Shown piece by piece: positions 1 through 10,420 of a DNA stretch of 64,000 nucleotides; within the stretch, counting starts at the first letter, position 1; the number at the start of each line of letters is the position of its first letter. Position numbers and translations under genes: made by a program. Origin of the DNA: Cladopsammia gracilis (taxonomy: Eukaryota > Cnidaria > Anthozoa > Scleractinia > Dendrophylliidae); the NCBI GenBank assembly GCA_022457155.1, contig JAJGOT010000002.1, forward strand, positions 2,967,001-3,031,000, in the 5' to 3' direction. The notes under the pieces are model-generated. The model was given only the letters and a program-made list of their open reading frames with translations, made no database searches and was not told the DNA's origin.

Positions 1-344
1 TAATAATACGTTTGTTATACAATGCAGCATCCCAGACAAATCTACCGGTTTAAACGTAAATATTCTAGCAAATTAACCATGCTTGAATACAAAGTTTCGC
101 AAATGGAAAGAAAGACAAAAAATGCAAAACAGAATGCCACTAAATTCATCTGTTGTTAAACAGATACCGAGAAACTTTCGATAGAAACTTTCGACATTAT
201 GCTGAAGACATTTTTGAAAAGTGGAGAAAAGAAAGGAAAAAACACAAACAAAAGAAAATGAACGGCGGTAAAATCGCGAAAATTTGGTTTTATCGAAAAT
301 TGCCGGACTACGCTAAAGGCTCCGTAAAGAGAATAAAAACTGGC

Positions 345-512
345 TGACATTTCGAGCGCTGGCCCTTCGACACAGGTAATCAGCTTTTGAATCTCCTTAA
401 GGTGGCCATTTTACTATAGTACTGAACTCAGTTCTTAAAACCAATGAAATTTTCATGTTTCGCTCCCCCATCGACGCAGCATCACAGTTTCTTTAGAAAC
501 TAAATCCTTTAT
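345..512 (+). repeat. Dispersed repeat ending in a ttctttagaaacta motif (copy 1 of 3)
   Basis: A block running from gctgacatttcg to tttctttagaaacta recurs at 17098-17272 (same duplicated flank) and at 47390-47590 in intron 3 of the carboxypeptidase gene, where the orientation is the same. The third copy is at an unrelated site, so this is a dispersed repeat and not only part of the GPCR duplication. Its start resembles the core strings of hammerhead-like repeats on the opposite strand, but in degenerate form. Confidence 0.6.
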
Positions 513-1022
513 GCATTTGTTGCATCAGGTAAAACCAGTTGAGTTGTTCCAAATAATTAAATTAAAGGAAGACGAAGGACAAAACTACATGTCTAAAATG
601 GACATGTTCCAGTTTCTATAGAATGCGTTTACTAAAAAGAGCCATTTGCATTTGTTGGGTGAGAATTATAATTTAAATGTATACGGACGACTTTCATGTC
701 GTTTTTGTAGAGTTATGTCAAGGACTGGAACAAACTTATTCAGATGACGCAGTTTTTCGAACATGCGAAAGAAGTGCTACAAATTTCGAAAAGAAATGTT
801 CAAGAAACGCAGTGCCTTTCTTTTTAAATAAAGTACAGCATTAATATAGGCAAATCTTAGGGTGTAATTAAATTTGTAAATTTCTTTTTGGAAAATTGCT
901 TAATTTATTTCGATTTCCAAGACGGTAAAAGAACAAATAGTTGGCGATGTGATGCCAGTTTTATTTATACAATTAGCTCACAATACATGCAGTATTTAAC
1001 TTAATGCGCTCTATTTGAGATA

Positions 1023-1172
1023 TACCTAATTCAATAAGGTTGCTTTGGTCATTGGCAATTGGGCATTGGGAAACTATTGTTTGGCGGTCATTCAAGCGAA
1101 GCATTGCATTGTGTTCCGTATGCCAAATGCTAATGACCAACTGCCAAAGCAACCTTTATTGAATTAGGTGTA
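1023..1172. mobile_element. 150 bp MITE with TA target-site duplication and known empty site
   Basis: The terminal inverted repeats are about 35 bp, starting tacctaattcaataagg on the left and ending attgaattaggtgta on the right. TA dinucleotides flank both ends (1021-1022 and 1173-1174). The paralogous flank at 17780-17790 carries a single TA at the equivalent point and lacks the 150 bp. This defines the insertion to the base. TA duplication fits the Tc1/mariner or PIF/Harbinger (TWA) groups; no transposase is encoded. Confidence 0.85.
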
Positions 1173-1220
1173 TAAAGATACATTAACACTTTTATCTGTC
1201 TTACACGTGTCTTTATATAA

Positions 1221-1500
1221 TAAAAGAGTAAAACGTTGACACTGGCTGTAGTTTTAAAATAAGGACGTTTCGTTTTGCATTGGCATTCCGCTCGTGACGC
1301 CGATTTTATTTAACAACTAGTAGTTTCCATTGGAAAGTGAAGTGCTGCGAGTAAGCTTATGCAGAAGAAGAGTTGTTTTCGGCTATCTCGTAAATTGCAT
1401 GTACTTTAGATAGCGAACAGATGAGCGACTTGATCTATTTTGCCATTGGATTAACTTGGCTAATATCAAGAGAAAATAATTGTCCAATTATAATCTCTTG
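1221..1500. other. Intergenic, nothing recognised
   Basis: I see no open frame, tandem repeat or inverted repeat that I can support in this stretch. Confidence 0.4.
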
Positions 1501-1504
1501 CTAA

Positions 1505-1995
1505 TATCTATGCCGTTCAAACGGCAAAACGCACGGCCACTGAACAGATGAAAAACGGGTGGCCGAGCCGTTTAAAACGGTTACCATGAACGGCTGAAGA
1601 AAAAATTCGAAGAGATAAAGCTGATTCGAACGGGTGACTGTGAACGCCTGAACGACAAAATAATTATTTCGAACAGCTGGCTGTGAACGGAGCCTGAAAC
1701 TAAATATAATAAACGAAGTTAAAGACAGCAGGGAAAGTTTATATGTAGCAGAAAAACAAATTTTACATAGTTAATTGTCGGTAAAAAGTGCACCAAATTT
1801 GCATACGTCAAAAGGTTAATTTGAAACCTGAATACAGCACTTCCAAAGATTCGATTCTCTGTTATCCTAGTTTCGCTCGCCAAATTACGGCTGATAAACG
1901 GCATGCGAACGGCTTTAACGGCTCGAACGGATATCCCTTAGTATCGTTTTCGTGTGAGAGGTCACATATAATACATGTACACAGGCTGGTCTAAC
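1505..1995 (+). repeat. Dispersed repeat, partial copy of the internal part of the 38805-40034 element
   Basis: Blocks rich in the gccgttc/gaacggc motif, followed by an aagtttatatg...caaaaggttaatttgaaacctg segment and ending near gagaggtcacatat, appear in reverse orientation at 38880-39870. This copy lacks the 65 bp terminal inverted repeats found there, so it is a fragment or a differently bounded relative. Confidence 0.7.
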
Positions 1996-2449
1996 TGCGG
2001 CGGTCGTAAATGAAATGTTTATGGCGACTTGCGGGCGATATGAATGTTCATGAGCAAGAATTGGAAAAGTTTGACACATATTTTCCACAAAAGCTCTCAA
2101 TAACTGCAGCATTCTATCAATTAAATAAATACAACAAAGTGAGTCTATAATAGAACATCGAATTTATTTTACCGTAGAGTTCCAGGATATGCTTCAAATA
2201 TTCTGAGAAACGTATCGCCTCAATTCACGGGAATTTATCTTCACTTGCTTTCAGACTCTTCGCGTTCGCAAAAACGTGGCTTTCTACACGAAACAGGATT
2301 TCCGCGCTATAAGTTTTCTGCATCCCACTTTATGGACGGTCGAGTGTTCTTTAGGGTATTTACTTTTCATTTCCAACGATAAAACGGCGTGTTTTCTTTC
2401 TGAATCGATTGACTACTTGTGGAATGTAGGACCTCGATTCCCGGCTCGA

Positions 2450-2640
2450 AAATCGAACTCAATCGAACTCAATCAGTGGATTGAGTTCGATTGAGTTCGG
2501 CAATCGAATGAAATCGAACACCGGACTTTCAGTGAGTTCGATTTCCGAACAAATCGAATTCAATCGAACAAATCGAACTCAATCGAACTCAATCCATCTG
2601 ATTGTGTTCGACTGAATTCGGAAACCGAACTCAATCGGGC
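2450..2640. repeat. Degenerate simple repeat, unit aatcgaactc
   Basis: Many tandem and near-tandem copies of the decamer aatcgaactc and its reverse complement gagttcgatt lie side by side. The block is therefore partly palindromic. Confidence 0.85.
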
Positions 2641-2689
2641 ACCAAGCACTCAGTTTCAATTTTCGCACTTTCAATTTATGCTTGCAGGT

Positions 2690-3625
2690 GGGGTGGCGAA
2701 CGTGTGCGTTTTATTTATGCCTGTGGGGCGGTAAGCTTGTAGCTTTGAATTTTGCCTGTGGGGCGGTAAGCTTGTTCGTTTAATTGATGCCTGTGTGGCG
2801 GCAAGCTTGTAGTTTGAATTATGCCTGTGGGGTGGTGAGCTTGTAGTTGTGAATTTTATGCCTGTGGGGCGGCAAGCTTTTAGTCTTGAATTTTTACCTG
2901 TGTGGTAGTAAGCATGTTTATCGATGTTTGCCTGTGGGGCGGTAAGCTTATCATTTTTTGTTGTATGCCTGTGAGCCGGTAAGCTTGTAGTTTTGAATTT
3001 TTGCCTGTGGGGCGGTACGCTAGTACGTTTAATTTTTGCCTGTGTGGCGGCTAGCTTGTAGTTTTTAATTATGCCTGTGCGGCGGTAAGCTTGTAATTGT
3101 GAATTCTATGCCTGTGGGGCGGCAAGCTTATAGTCTTAAATTTTGCCTGTGGCGCAGTAAGCATGTTTTATCGATATTTGCCTGCGGGGGCAGTAAGCTT
3201 ATCATTTTTATTTTTTGTCTGTGGGGCGGTAAGCATGTAGTTTGAATTTTTTTGCCTGTGTGGCGGCAGGCTTGTAGTTTTGAATTATGCCTGTGCGGCG
3301 GTAAGCTTGTAATTTTGAATTTTTTATGCCTGTGGGGCTACAAGCCTGTTTTATCGATGTTTGCCTGTGGGGCATTAAGCCGTTTATCATTTTTAATTTA
3401 TGCCTGTCTGACGGCAAGCTTGTGGTTTTGAATTATGCCTGTGGGTCGGTAAGCTTGTAGTTTTAATTTACGCCTGTGGGGCGTATTCTTGCACGTTTAA
3501 TTTAGGCCCGTGGGGCGCTGAGCATGCAGTTATGAATTATGCCGGTGGGGCGGCAAGCTTGTTGTTTTGAAGTACTCCTCTTGGGCCGTAAGCGTGCAGT
3601 CTAATAATTATGCCATTCGGATGGC
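2690..3625. repeat. Minisatellite, 34-37 bp unit with higher-order structure
   Basis: About 26 units each contain gcctgtggggcggtaagctt followed by a variable A/T-rich tail. Tail types recur in order: a tgtagtttgaat type, a tgttttatcgatgttt type, then a tatcattttta type. The cgatgttt-then-atcattt pair appears near 2915, 3165 and 3350, which implies a multi-unit block amplified as a whole. No coding potential is supported; short frames across it are repeat artefacts. Confidence 0.9.
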
Positions 3626-3724
3626 GAGTAGCCCAATGTTTGCAGGCTTATTCAAGGCGTAATTTACAATATTTTTGACTTGAGTTATTTATGTTGACCT
3701 GGAGTTGTAACAGGTGTTGTCATT

Positions 3725-4263
3725 TTGTTGAAGGATGCTCACAATATGGACGCAGTGGTGAGGCGTCTCAAAAAGCTCGAGGATGCTCAAAAGGCGACAG
3801 TGGACTCGTATCTAGATGAATTAAGACATCTGGTTAAGTCTCCTATGTTCACGAAGGATCGCGCTTTAGATCGTTTATTGAATCTCAAGATGGTGGCTAA
3901 AGAAGCTAATCATCCGAACGGTGGATTTTTTGGGCAGTTCTTACTGCTATGAGAGAAAAGACAGGAGGAACTGATGACCAATTCAAGAAATACTTAGAGG
4001 TTTTGCTGGGTGACAAGGACCATGAAAAAGTGCTGGAGACCATGGCGAAGGTGGATAAGGCGATGGGAACTTCTTCTCCACTTGCCACTCGCGTATTCAG
4101 TGGCTATAGGGGCACCGGGCGTGTAAACCGCGCTTCAGTTCAGTGCTATTATTGTTACCAATTTGGCCATTATCAGAGTTTCTGTCCGCTTCGTCAGTCG
4201 CGAAGGGCTGGTTCTGGTCCTCCTCCTAAGAGAGGCAGATTTTCAGGTCAACCTAAAAAGTAA
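3725..4263 (+). pseudogene. Gag-like protein of a DIRS-like retrotransposon (frameshifted)
   Basis: Two overlapping frames make one gag-like protein. The first runs 3725-3952 and is a charged helical domain (KKLEDAQKATVDSYLDELR). The second runs from about 3940 to 4263. The break sits in the ttttttggg homopolymer near 3930-3937, where a one-base indel would join the frames. The C-terminal part carries one CCHC zinc knuckle, C-Y-Y-C-x4-H-x4-C (CYYCYQFGHYQSFC), followed by a basic Arg/Lys/Pro tail, as in retroelement nucleocapsid proteins. It lies 370 bp upstream of the RT frame on the same strand, in the usual gag-RT order. Gag identity is inferred from the knuckle plus position, since the N-terminal domain is not one I recognise. 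Confidence 0.75.
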
Positions 4264-4630
4264 ACGACGTTGTTTGCTTGTTAATCTGTTCCATAAAGTT
4301 CAGAGCGTGTCGCAATAAAAACTAATGCATTACTCTATTTGAATCCTGGAGTGTGCATGCGTGTGGGTTTTCTCTCTTTGTCGTAGGGGGTAAGGGTTTA
4401 CTGTCATAATTTTTTCCCAGACTTGGGCGAGTAGCTCCCGTAGGTCTACTGCATTTCTCAGTAGCCATCGAACGTTCTGTTATCAGACGTGTGAAGTTGC
4501 TCCCTCCTGGTCGGGAACTCCGTCTATTTTTTCTCTTCCGGGGTGTTCGTTGCTATAGGATTTCTCATTACTTCCGTTCCCCTTCTCCTAGATTCAACCG
4601 AAAAAGAAAAGAAGACTGCAAATTAGTGGA

Positions 4631-6407
4631 GTGGAGAATGGAATGGGAAGTGGGTTTGAAGGGTTCGTCAAGCAAGTCATGTCTTTGCAACCTAGAACAT
4701 CCCAACCGTGGGTTAATGTAGATGGAGGTTCCGAATGGGAGGGAAAACGAGAGTTGAATGTGGACTGGAGAGACATATTGACGTCGGGCGTTGTGCCTCA
4801 GTTGGAGACAATAAGATTAAGGGACCCTGATGAGTTCATGGCGGGTGGCCTCCATAAAAATCCAGATACTTGGGAATTGATCCTAAACCATCATCCGTTG
4901 GCAGAGAGGATCCTTTGGTGGATTCGTCATAAAGTAGATGTTTTGCAATTCAGTCGTCCGTTCTCCGGCTTGTATAAAGGGCTCCTTTATTGCTCGGATC
5001 TGCCGCCTACGCGACGTTTTACGAATCATGCGTCATGCAAGAAATTCACAGAGTTTGTGTCTCAAGAAATTGTAAAGCGTCTTATTACGGGGGCACTTAA
5101 AGTATGGGGGCGAGTGGGAGTGTCTGCTCCTCCACATTTGATTTTACCCTTGACGGTAGAACCATCGAAGCTACGGCTTTGCCTCGATGCACGGTTCGTG
5201 AATTTATGGATGATAGATTCCCCGTTTACCCTAGATAAGTTGGCAGATGTTCCAAGATTCATCTACAAGGACTCGTATATGACCAAATGTGACGATAAAT
5301 CTGGGTACGACCATATTTTGCTATCGGAGAGCTCGAAGACGTATTTTGGTTTCGAATGGGGCGGATTATGGTTTGTGTGCACTACTCTACCCTTCGGGTG
5401 GAAATTGTCGCCTTATATCTACCACACTACAGGTCTTGCAGCGTCTGGTTTTCTTAGAGAACAGGGTATACCCTGCTCGCTTTATATTGACGACCGCCTT
5501 AATGGGGATTGGGCCGTGGTCAGTCCTCTATCCCGATAGGCAGAAAGAATTCAGAGCTAACGCAGCGAAAGCCGCTATATTTATCGTCTTGTCGGTGCTA
5601 GTAGAGATTGGTTATACGATTGGGATTAGCAAGTTGGTTTTGCATCCCACGACATCTCTGGAATTCTTAGGCTTTGTGGTGGATTCTGAAAGGCAATCCT
5701 TCATGATACGGCAAAGCAAGATTGTCGCCTGGGTTTCTTTGCGAGAAACGATATTAGCATGCAAAAAATCCGTAGATATTAAAACCCTCCAGCGTTTCCA
5801 AGGAAAATGCATCTCAGTGTCATTGGCCGTGCCAGTGGCAAAGTTGTTTGTTCGGGAGATGAGTCGTGCCATCGCCTTAGCTCCGGCGAGTGGGCTGGTT
5901 CCCTTGTCCCAGGGTTTGAGATCTGAGTTAATCCACTGGCGGTTCCTAGAGACATGGAAAGAATCCGTCCCGTGGAGAGAGGAAAAACATCTGCGGCTCT
6001 CTGTATCCACAGATGCCTCGGGCTTTGGTTGGGGCGACGTCATACAGGAATCATCCGGCGACCGAGTTCTGGGAGATTACTGGAATGAATGCCAAAAAGG
6101 GTTGAACATCACCACAAAGGAAATGTTAGCCTTAGTGAACACCATCCAGGCTGCCCCAGACGTTGTGCGCAACTGTCGGGTAGACGCTTTTGTCGATAGC
6201 CGTGTTTTGATCGGCGCGTGGGAGGGTCAAGGGAGTAAAAAGTCACTAGAGTTGACGAATGCTACTAAGGACCTCTTCTTCAGTTTGGCGGCTCGCAACG
6301 TGCAACTTAGTCTGTTTCATGTTTCTTCGAAAGAGAACAGCGCCGATGGTCCTTCTCGTGAGATTTCCAGATCTTATTCTCAGCTGTCGGAGAGTGCATG
6401 GCATTAA
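4631..6407 (+). pseudogene. Reverse transcriptase-RNase H of a DIRS-like element (frameshifted)
   Basis: RT motifs are present in order: RLCLDARFVNLW, motif A as CDDKSGYDH, the TTLPFGWKLSP segment, and motif C as YIDDR (about residue 288 of the first frame). The frame breaks between about 5480 and 5530 (+1 shift) and continues in another frame to 6407. That second frame carries the RNase H acidic residues: D in STDASGFGWG, E in TTKEMLAL, D in VDSRV and D in NSADGPSR. The YIDDR box with a fused RNase H and a following tyrosine-recombinase fragment is characteristic of DIRS/Ngaro-type retrotransposons common in cnidarians. A 4631 start is the first Met of the frame; the native start could be further upstream. 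The frameshift and downstream stop make it nonfunctional. Confidence 0.9.
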
Positions 6408-6845
6408 GTGGAGCAAGCTTTTGGTGGCGTGACAGGTCACACGTTTGACCTCATGGCATTAGAGTCCAATGCAGTTATTGGCAGAAATGGGGTTCAGCTG
6501 CCTTTTTTTTCCTCTCGCCTAAGCCCGTGTTCTCAAGGTGTGAACCTGTCCTGTCAGAATTTGTGGGGTATGGATAACATGTCCAATCCCTATGTTTCCC
6601 CGCCATTTTGCCTTGTGGGCTCAGTATTGAAGTTCCTCTATGGTTTTGAGATTCCGTTCACTGTGGTTGTCCCTGAATATCATCCGCATGCATATTGGTG
6701 GCCGGAACTGATGGCCCGCTCTTCAGCTGAAGTCTGCCTGGATTCGCGAGGTGATATGGGTGTCCTTCTGGCGCCATCGAAATCAGGTTACAGGGATATT
6801 CCGTGTCCTCACCCATTGTGGGCTTTTCGGGTTTCTCGGTTCTAG
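6408..6845 (+). pseudogene. C-terminal domain of the DIRS-like RT polyprotein, after an in-frame stop
   Basis: This frame is continuous with the RNase H frame and separated from it only by one TAA at 6405-6407. It contains the segment that follows RNase H in DIRS-type polyproteins: FGGVTGHTFDLMALESNA, a VSPPFCLV motif, and VVVPEYHPHAYWWPEL. It ends in LWAFRVSRF at 6845. It is best read as the tail of the RT protein, not as a separate gene. The single nonsense codon is a further sign of decay. Confidence 0.8.
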
Positions 6846-7118
6846 TAGGAAATTTAACTTTGTTTCACTCTATTGCACTATTATTTATTAATTTGTTCTA
6901 ATTCCGATATAATGTTATTCCCGTTTTATGTACGGCGTTTAGTTCTCGGTGCCTTGTGGTGATTCCCACAAATAGAATTGTAAATTTTTCGATTAGTAAA
7001 GGAAAAGTTGAAGACACTCTTTTGGCCCAAGAACGGATATTAAAGATGTGATTTCTGCTATTTTTGTGTTCATTCCCATTTATTATCGTAAATAATTGTT
7101 TTTCAGCCGCTGCCCAAG
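6846..7118 (+). other. Spacer between RT and recombinase frames of the DIRS-like element
   Basis: The stretch is A/T-rich with no frame of note. A ttgtttttcag string just before 7108 would serve as a splice acceptor for the downstream recombinase frame; whether it is used is not visible. Confidence 0.4.
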
Positions 7119-7493
7119 GTGCCTAAGCTGTTTATGCCTTCAGTTGCATGTCCAAAGTGCGCATATGCAAATGATGAAGATTTCTGTTTTTGTCAACGCT
7201 GTGGATACGCAAGGAGGCATCTGTTTGTCCCAGATCCCTGTGATAAGGTTGCGGTTAATGAGGGAATGATTGGTCAGCGGTTGGAGCAACTGTCAAAACA
7301 ACGTAGTTCATCGCGTAATGCGAAACAGAAGTGTTCTCTAGAGAAGGAGCTCGCGAATTTCTTGTCTAGTTTATCATCCCCAAAGTCACTGGCGTCTGCC
7401 CTACCCTCTGATGTCATAGCCTTCCTGGTATGGAAGGACAGTTTCCCGCGTTTTTTCTCAATTTCCGTTTACAGTCCGTTTTCGTCTAAATAA
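7119..7493 (+). pseudogene. Tyrosine-recombinase N-terminus of the DIRS-like element, truncated
   Basis: It begins with a four-cysteine zinc-ribbon-like motif (CPKCAYANDEDFCFCQRCGY). A coiled, Ser-rich linker (RLEQLSKQRSSSRNAKQKCSLEKELANFL) and a SAM-like N-terminal segment (DVIAFLVWKDSF) follow, as in cnidarian DIRS-type YR proteins. Homology ends at about 7450; the last 15 residues look unrelated. The catalytic R-H-R-Y domain is absent. From about 7486 the sequence becomes a Harbinger transposase fragment on the other strand, so this ORF was cut by a rearrangement or insertion. Confidence 0.75.
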
Positions 7494-7810
7494 AGATGAG
7501 CACCTGCTTTTCAGGAGGAATACATTCTCTCCCTCTGTTGGTAATTGGAATTCGCCCTGTGTTGACGACTTCTGGGCAAAGCAGCTCAAATGAGGCACGA
7601 GTCATTCTGAAATGACTTTGAAATTCGCTCGGGCTATAACTCAGTGTGGTGGCCTCAAAATAGCTTAACACTCGATTTAAATTTCTCTGCACAAAGCATA
7701 AAACGGCACCTGAAATCGGAAAATCGTCACCTTCATCTAAAAGATCCTAGCACGATTTCTGATTCTTCAGATTCTTCACACATAAGCACAACCATCACGT
7801 CGTCCTTCAC
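7486..7810 (-). pseudogene. PIF/Harbinger (HARBI1-like) transposase N-terminal fragment
   Basis: The minus-strand frame 7692-7486 reads as the N-terminal helical region of HARBI1-type nucleases: SEFQSHFRMTRASFELLCPEV, then IPITNRG and IPPEKQVLIFI. A tttgtgcag acceptor-like string sits exactly at its 5' side (about 7691). Further upstream, 7700-7800 encodes an acidic stretch (CEESEESEIVLG) typical of the region just before it. None of the DDE catalytic core is present. It adjoins the truncated DIRS recombinase in opposite orientation. Confidence 0.75.
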
Positions 7811-7954
7811 TCGTCCATGATGGTTTGAGAAAATCAGCGGGAGAATGGGCAGTAGAGAACCAGCATTTAATTCGGTCGGTCGCTTCGATCGGAAAATGTC
7901 GTTCCATTATTCAGCGGTCGGTCTCATACAATGGAAAGCACCCGTACTTAAGAG

Positions 7955-8146
7955 TTATAGTGCGAAAGTGAAGCGCTTTATCGCCGGATACTTAGCCGAC
8001 GAGGCCGTAGGCCGAGTTGGTTAAAATCAGGCGATATTGCAGCACTCTTTCTGATTTATAATTCAACACATTGATAACAAATCACAGTTTCCAGAAAAAA
8101 ATCATTGAGATATATAACCTTTTATTAAGTAAAACGGCTTACAACC
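7955..8146 (+). repeat. Left part of an older repeat split by the 8147-12445 transposon
   Basis: It begins with the gccgacgaggcc/aggcgatat hairpin motif also seen at 13900-14010 and 35345. It continues through ttataattcaacacattgataacaaatcacagttt and ttttattaagtaaaacggcttacaac. The same order occurs uninterrupted at 35725-35820. The rest of this repeat resumes after the transposon at 12446. Confidence 0.8.
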
Positions 8147-8164
8147 TAAGATGGCCCAGGCCAG

Positions 8165-8310
8165 GAGGGTCACAGTCCAGTATTATTTTTAACAGTCCAG
8201 TATTGGTTTTTGACAGTCTAGTTTTATTTTTACACTGTTTTATTTTTTACACAGTCCAGTTTTATTTTTACACAGTCCAGTTTTTTTTTGACAGTCGGCC
8301 AGTTTTATTT
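8165..8310 (+). repeat. Left subterminal repeat array of the IS3-like transposon
   Basis: About six imperfect copies of acagtccagttttatttttac lie head-to-tail. They match the reverse complement of the array at the right end. Such subterminal arrays usually bind transposase. Confidence 0.85.
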
Positions 8311-8476
8311 TTTGATTACCTACCAGATCTCTCTTATCGTCTACCAAAATCGCGGGAATTTTAATCCTCCGCCATCTTGTCCATCTTGATTCCAACGAAC
8401 AAATCTCCAAATATCTAAGCTTCAATAAGCTATAAAATGCCTTTACCAACATATACACCCTGCATGAGAGTTAATA

Positions 8477-9260
8477 ATGACTCTGACGAAAATGAGCTGG
8501 AACTTATATCACAGTTTTTTTAAACAAGGCTACAACAATCTGGAAATACTTGAATTTCTGAAGCTCCATGGCGTAGTTATAAGATTATCAACCCTGAAAA
8601 GACGTCTTCGATCTTTCGGGTTATCAAGAAGAGACAATGTATCTGACGATGAACTGAAGAATACCATCGAGAAGGAACTTGGTAAAAGTGATTGTGTTGT
8701 AGGATACCGTAAGATGTGGGCAAGGCTCCGAAAGAAGGGAGTTATTGTTAAAAGAGCAAAAGTCATGAGGTGTCTCAGAGAACTTGATCCTGATGTTGTA
8801 GATAGCCGACGAAAAAAGTGACTGCGCCGACGAGCATACCACTCAAAAGGACCAAATTTCATTTGGCGTATCGATGGTTGCATGGATGTATTGATGGTTT
8901 TTCGAGACAGCTTATTTGGCTGGAAGTGGGTTCCACAAACAAAAACCCAGAAGTGATTGCTAACAACATCACATAACCTCAAGCAAATTTGGTAACAGCA
9001 GTGGTCCCAGGGGAAGACCCGATTGCATGTATTTCATACCTCACCTCTACAACACATAAGATTACAAAGTAAACGTTGACCGCCATGAAGTGGAAGAGTT
9101 TATTGATAATTCAACCATGTCTCCCGCTTATTTTAGTGAAGAGTTTGAGGAGTTTGCCCTAACAGTAATGACTGTACTTGGACTGCACTCACCACAAGAT
9201 GTTGACGAAGGACTTGACCTCTATCTGCGACTTATTGAAGAGATTGGAAGCTTAACATAG
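8477..9260 (+). pseudogene. IS3-like transposase/integrase (decayed)
   Basis: The intact first segment (8477-8821) has two helix-turn-helix parts: FFKQGYNNLEILEFLKLHGV with LSTLKRRLRSFGLSRR, then an HTH_21-like GYRKMWARLRKKG. The second part is the hallmark of IS3-family OrfB proteins. An in-frame TGA at 8819-8821 is followed in the same frame by RRRAYHSKGPNFIWRIDG, whose Asp (8873-8875) is the expected first residue of the DDE triad. The middle of the catalytic domain is deleted or scrambled. The C-terminal domain resumes at about 9012 (GRPDCMYFIPHLYNT, stop, DYKVNVD) and runs to the TAG at 9258-9260 (EGLDLYLRLIEEIG). The product would catalyse cut-and-paste of the 8147-12445 element, but this copy cannot. 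Confidence 0.8.
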
Positions 9261-9798
9261 TGAATGACATACCTCCTCCCCTTAAAGTTTATTCTCCTAT
9301 AGCATTTATTGTCAAGTTTTGCAAAGTTCTGGTTGCTATGGTAACGATAGAAATATGACGTCGTAAACAGCATGAGTTCAAGCCATGTTTTGAATAAAGA
9401 AGACAGGTCTTTTACCTTTTTGGCTTAAAAAATGCTACCAAGGAGCAGAAAATGTCTAATTATGTATTTTACAATTCTGGCGAAAGAAAATGTCAATTTC
9501 CGCACTCTCTTTTTTGATAAATTTGAATTTTGATTAAAATCCAAGATGATGGTGTACGCCCAAGGGTTAAGATTTGCAAGTATATGGCGATCTACTGAGA
9601 TAGAGAAAAGGGTCTTCAGGTTTCTTTGGATTGACTGGAAATCTTCACTGGTGATGCAACTTAAATGTCATTATTTTTCCATTTGTGACTGGAGTAGGAG
9701 TGCAGAGTTGACAGACTTACAAATTTTCATGTTCTGCACTTTTATATACAGTTACATCAGGACTGCACTTCCTTCTGTCCAATCAAAATGCTGACAGT

Positions 9799-9977
9799 AT
9801 ACATCGAATGCAAATATGGAAGCTGATTTATTATTCTTTTATGTGTATGTTAATAAGCCTCACTGGCTGCATGTGCAAAGTTCAAAAGAATGTTTACTCT
9901 GAAATGAGGCTAGTGAGGCTAATTAAGATACATATAAAATAATAATAAGGTGGCCGCCATATTTGCATTCGGTGTAT
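9799..9977. mobile_element. MITE nested in the IS3-like transposon (family shared with 59299-59479)
   Basis: The ends are inverted: atacatcgaatgcaaatatgg on the left and the complement ccatatttgcattcggtgtat on the right. The core has the arms atgttaataagcctcactgg and gaggctagtgaggctaatta. The core is shared with the element at 59299-59479, but the outer arms are not. Confidence 0.8.
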
Positions 9978-10420
9978 GATAAGATGACAGGCATACACTG
10001 GAAAATCTCAATATCCTTTAGTATCACGATTCTCAGATACTTTTGTCTGCTTTTGAGACGTCAATATAAAGTCGTATTGTCGTCTCAAAACCAGCCTGTG
10101 ATTGGTTGAAAATTTCCCGCGGCAATTTAATGGCTTCCTTGCGTACAAAACCAAAACTTAAAACTATCTTCAAAGGAGGGGCAAAAATGTTGATTACTTT
10201 GTTGTTTGGCAGATAAATAACGCTTTATTCGATGCAACGACCCTTTCATCGAAAGTTAACGATAAGATGAGTTTAAAAGCTGCTTTTGTTCGTTTGAACG
10301 GTTTGTTTACATTGAGCTGTGCTGTTGCGCGCTATCACGCCATCATAATTGAAAAAAACGTTTTGGGTTAAAACCTCGGCAAGTTTGCATTATTTACTCA
10401 TTTTTTCGACGTTTGTAAAA

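Larger units (their letters stand above)
1..1220 (+). repeat. 3' flank of an off-window GPCR copy (segmental duplication of 16760-17830)
   Basis: The sequence from base 1 follows the 3' flank of the GPCR ending at 16746 almost base for base. Both contain the run beginning cgtttgttatacaatgcag, the internal stretch near 600-720, and the end near the acacgtgtcttta motif. The downstream flank of a third, earlier GPCR copy therefore starts this window; its coding region should lie just left of base 1. Short ORFs here are not conserved as proteins. The one large difference from the 17 kb copy is a 150 bp insertion at 1023-1172. Confidence 0.85.

Noticed and set aside
2690..3625. Repeat with short variable segments resembling repeat-spacer structure
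   Set aside because: The variable tails recur as a few types and are not unique spacers. The genome is eukaryotic.
5612..6043. 143-aa frame antisense to the RT
   Set aside because: Shadow of the RNase H coding strand.
8530..8982. 150-aa frame antisense to the IS3-like transposase
   Set aside because: The plus strand has recognisable HTH and DDE motifs. The antisense frame has none.
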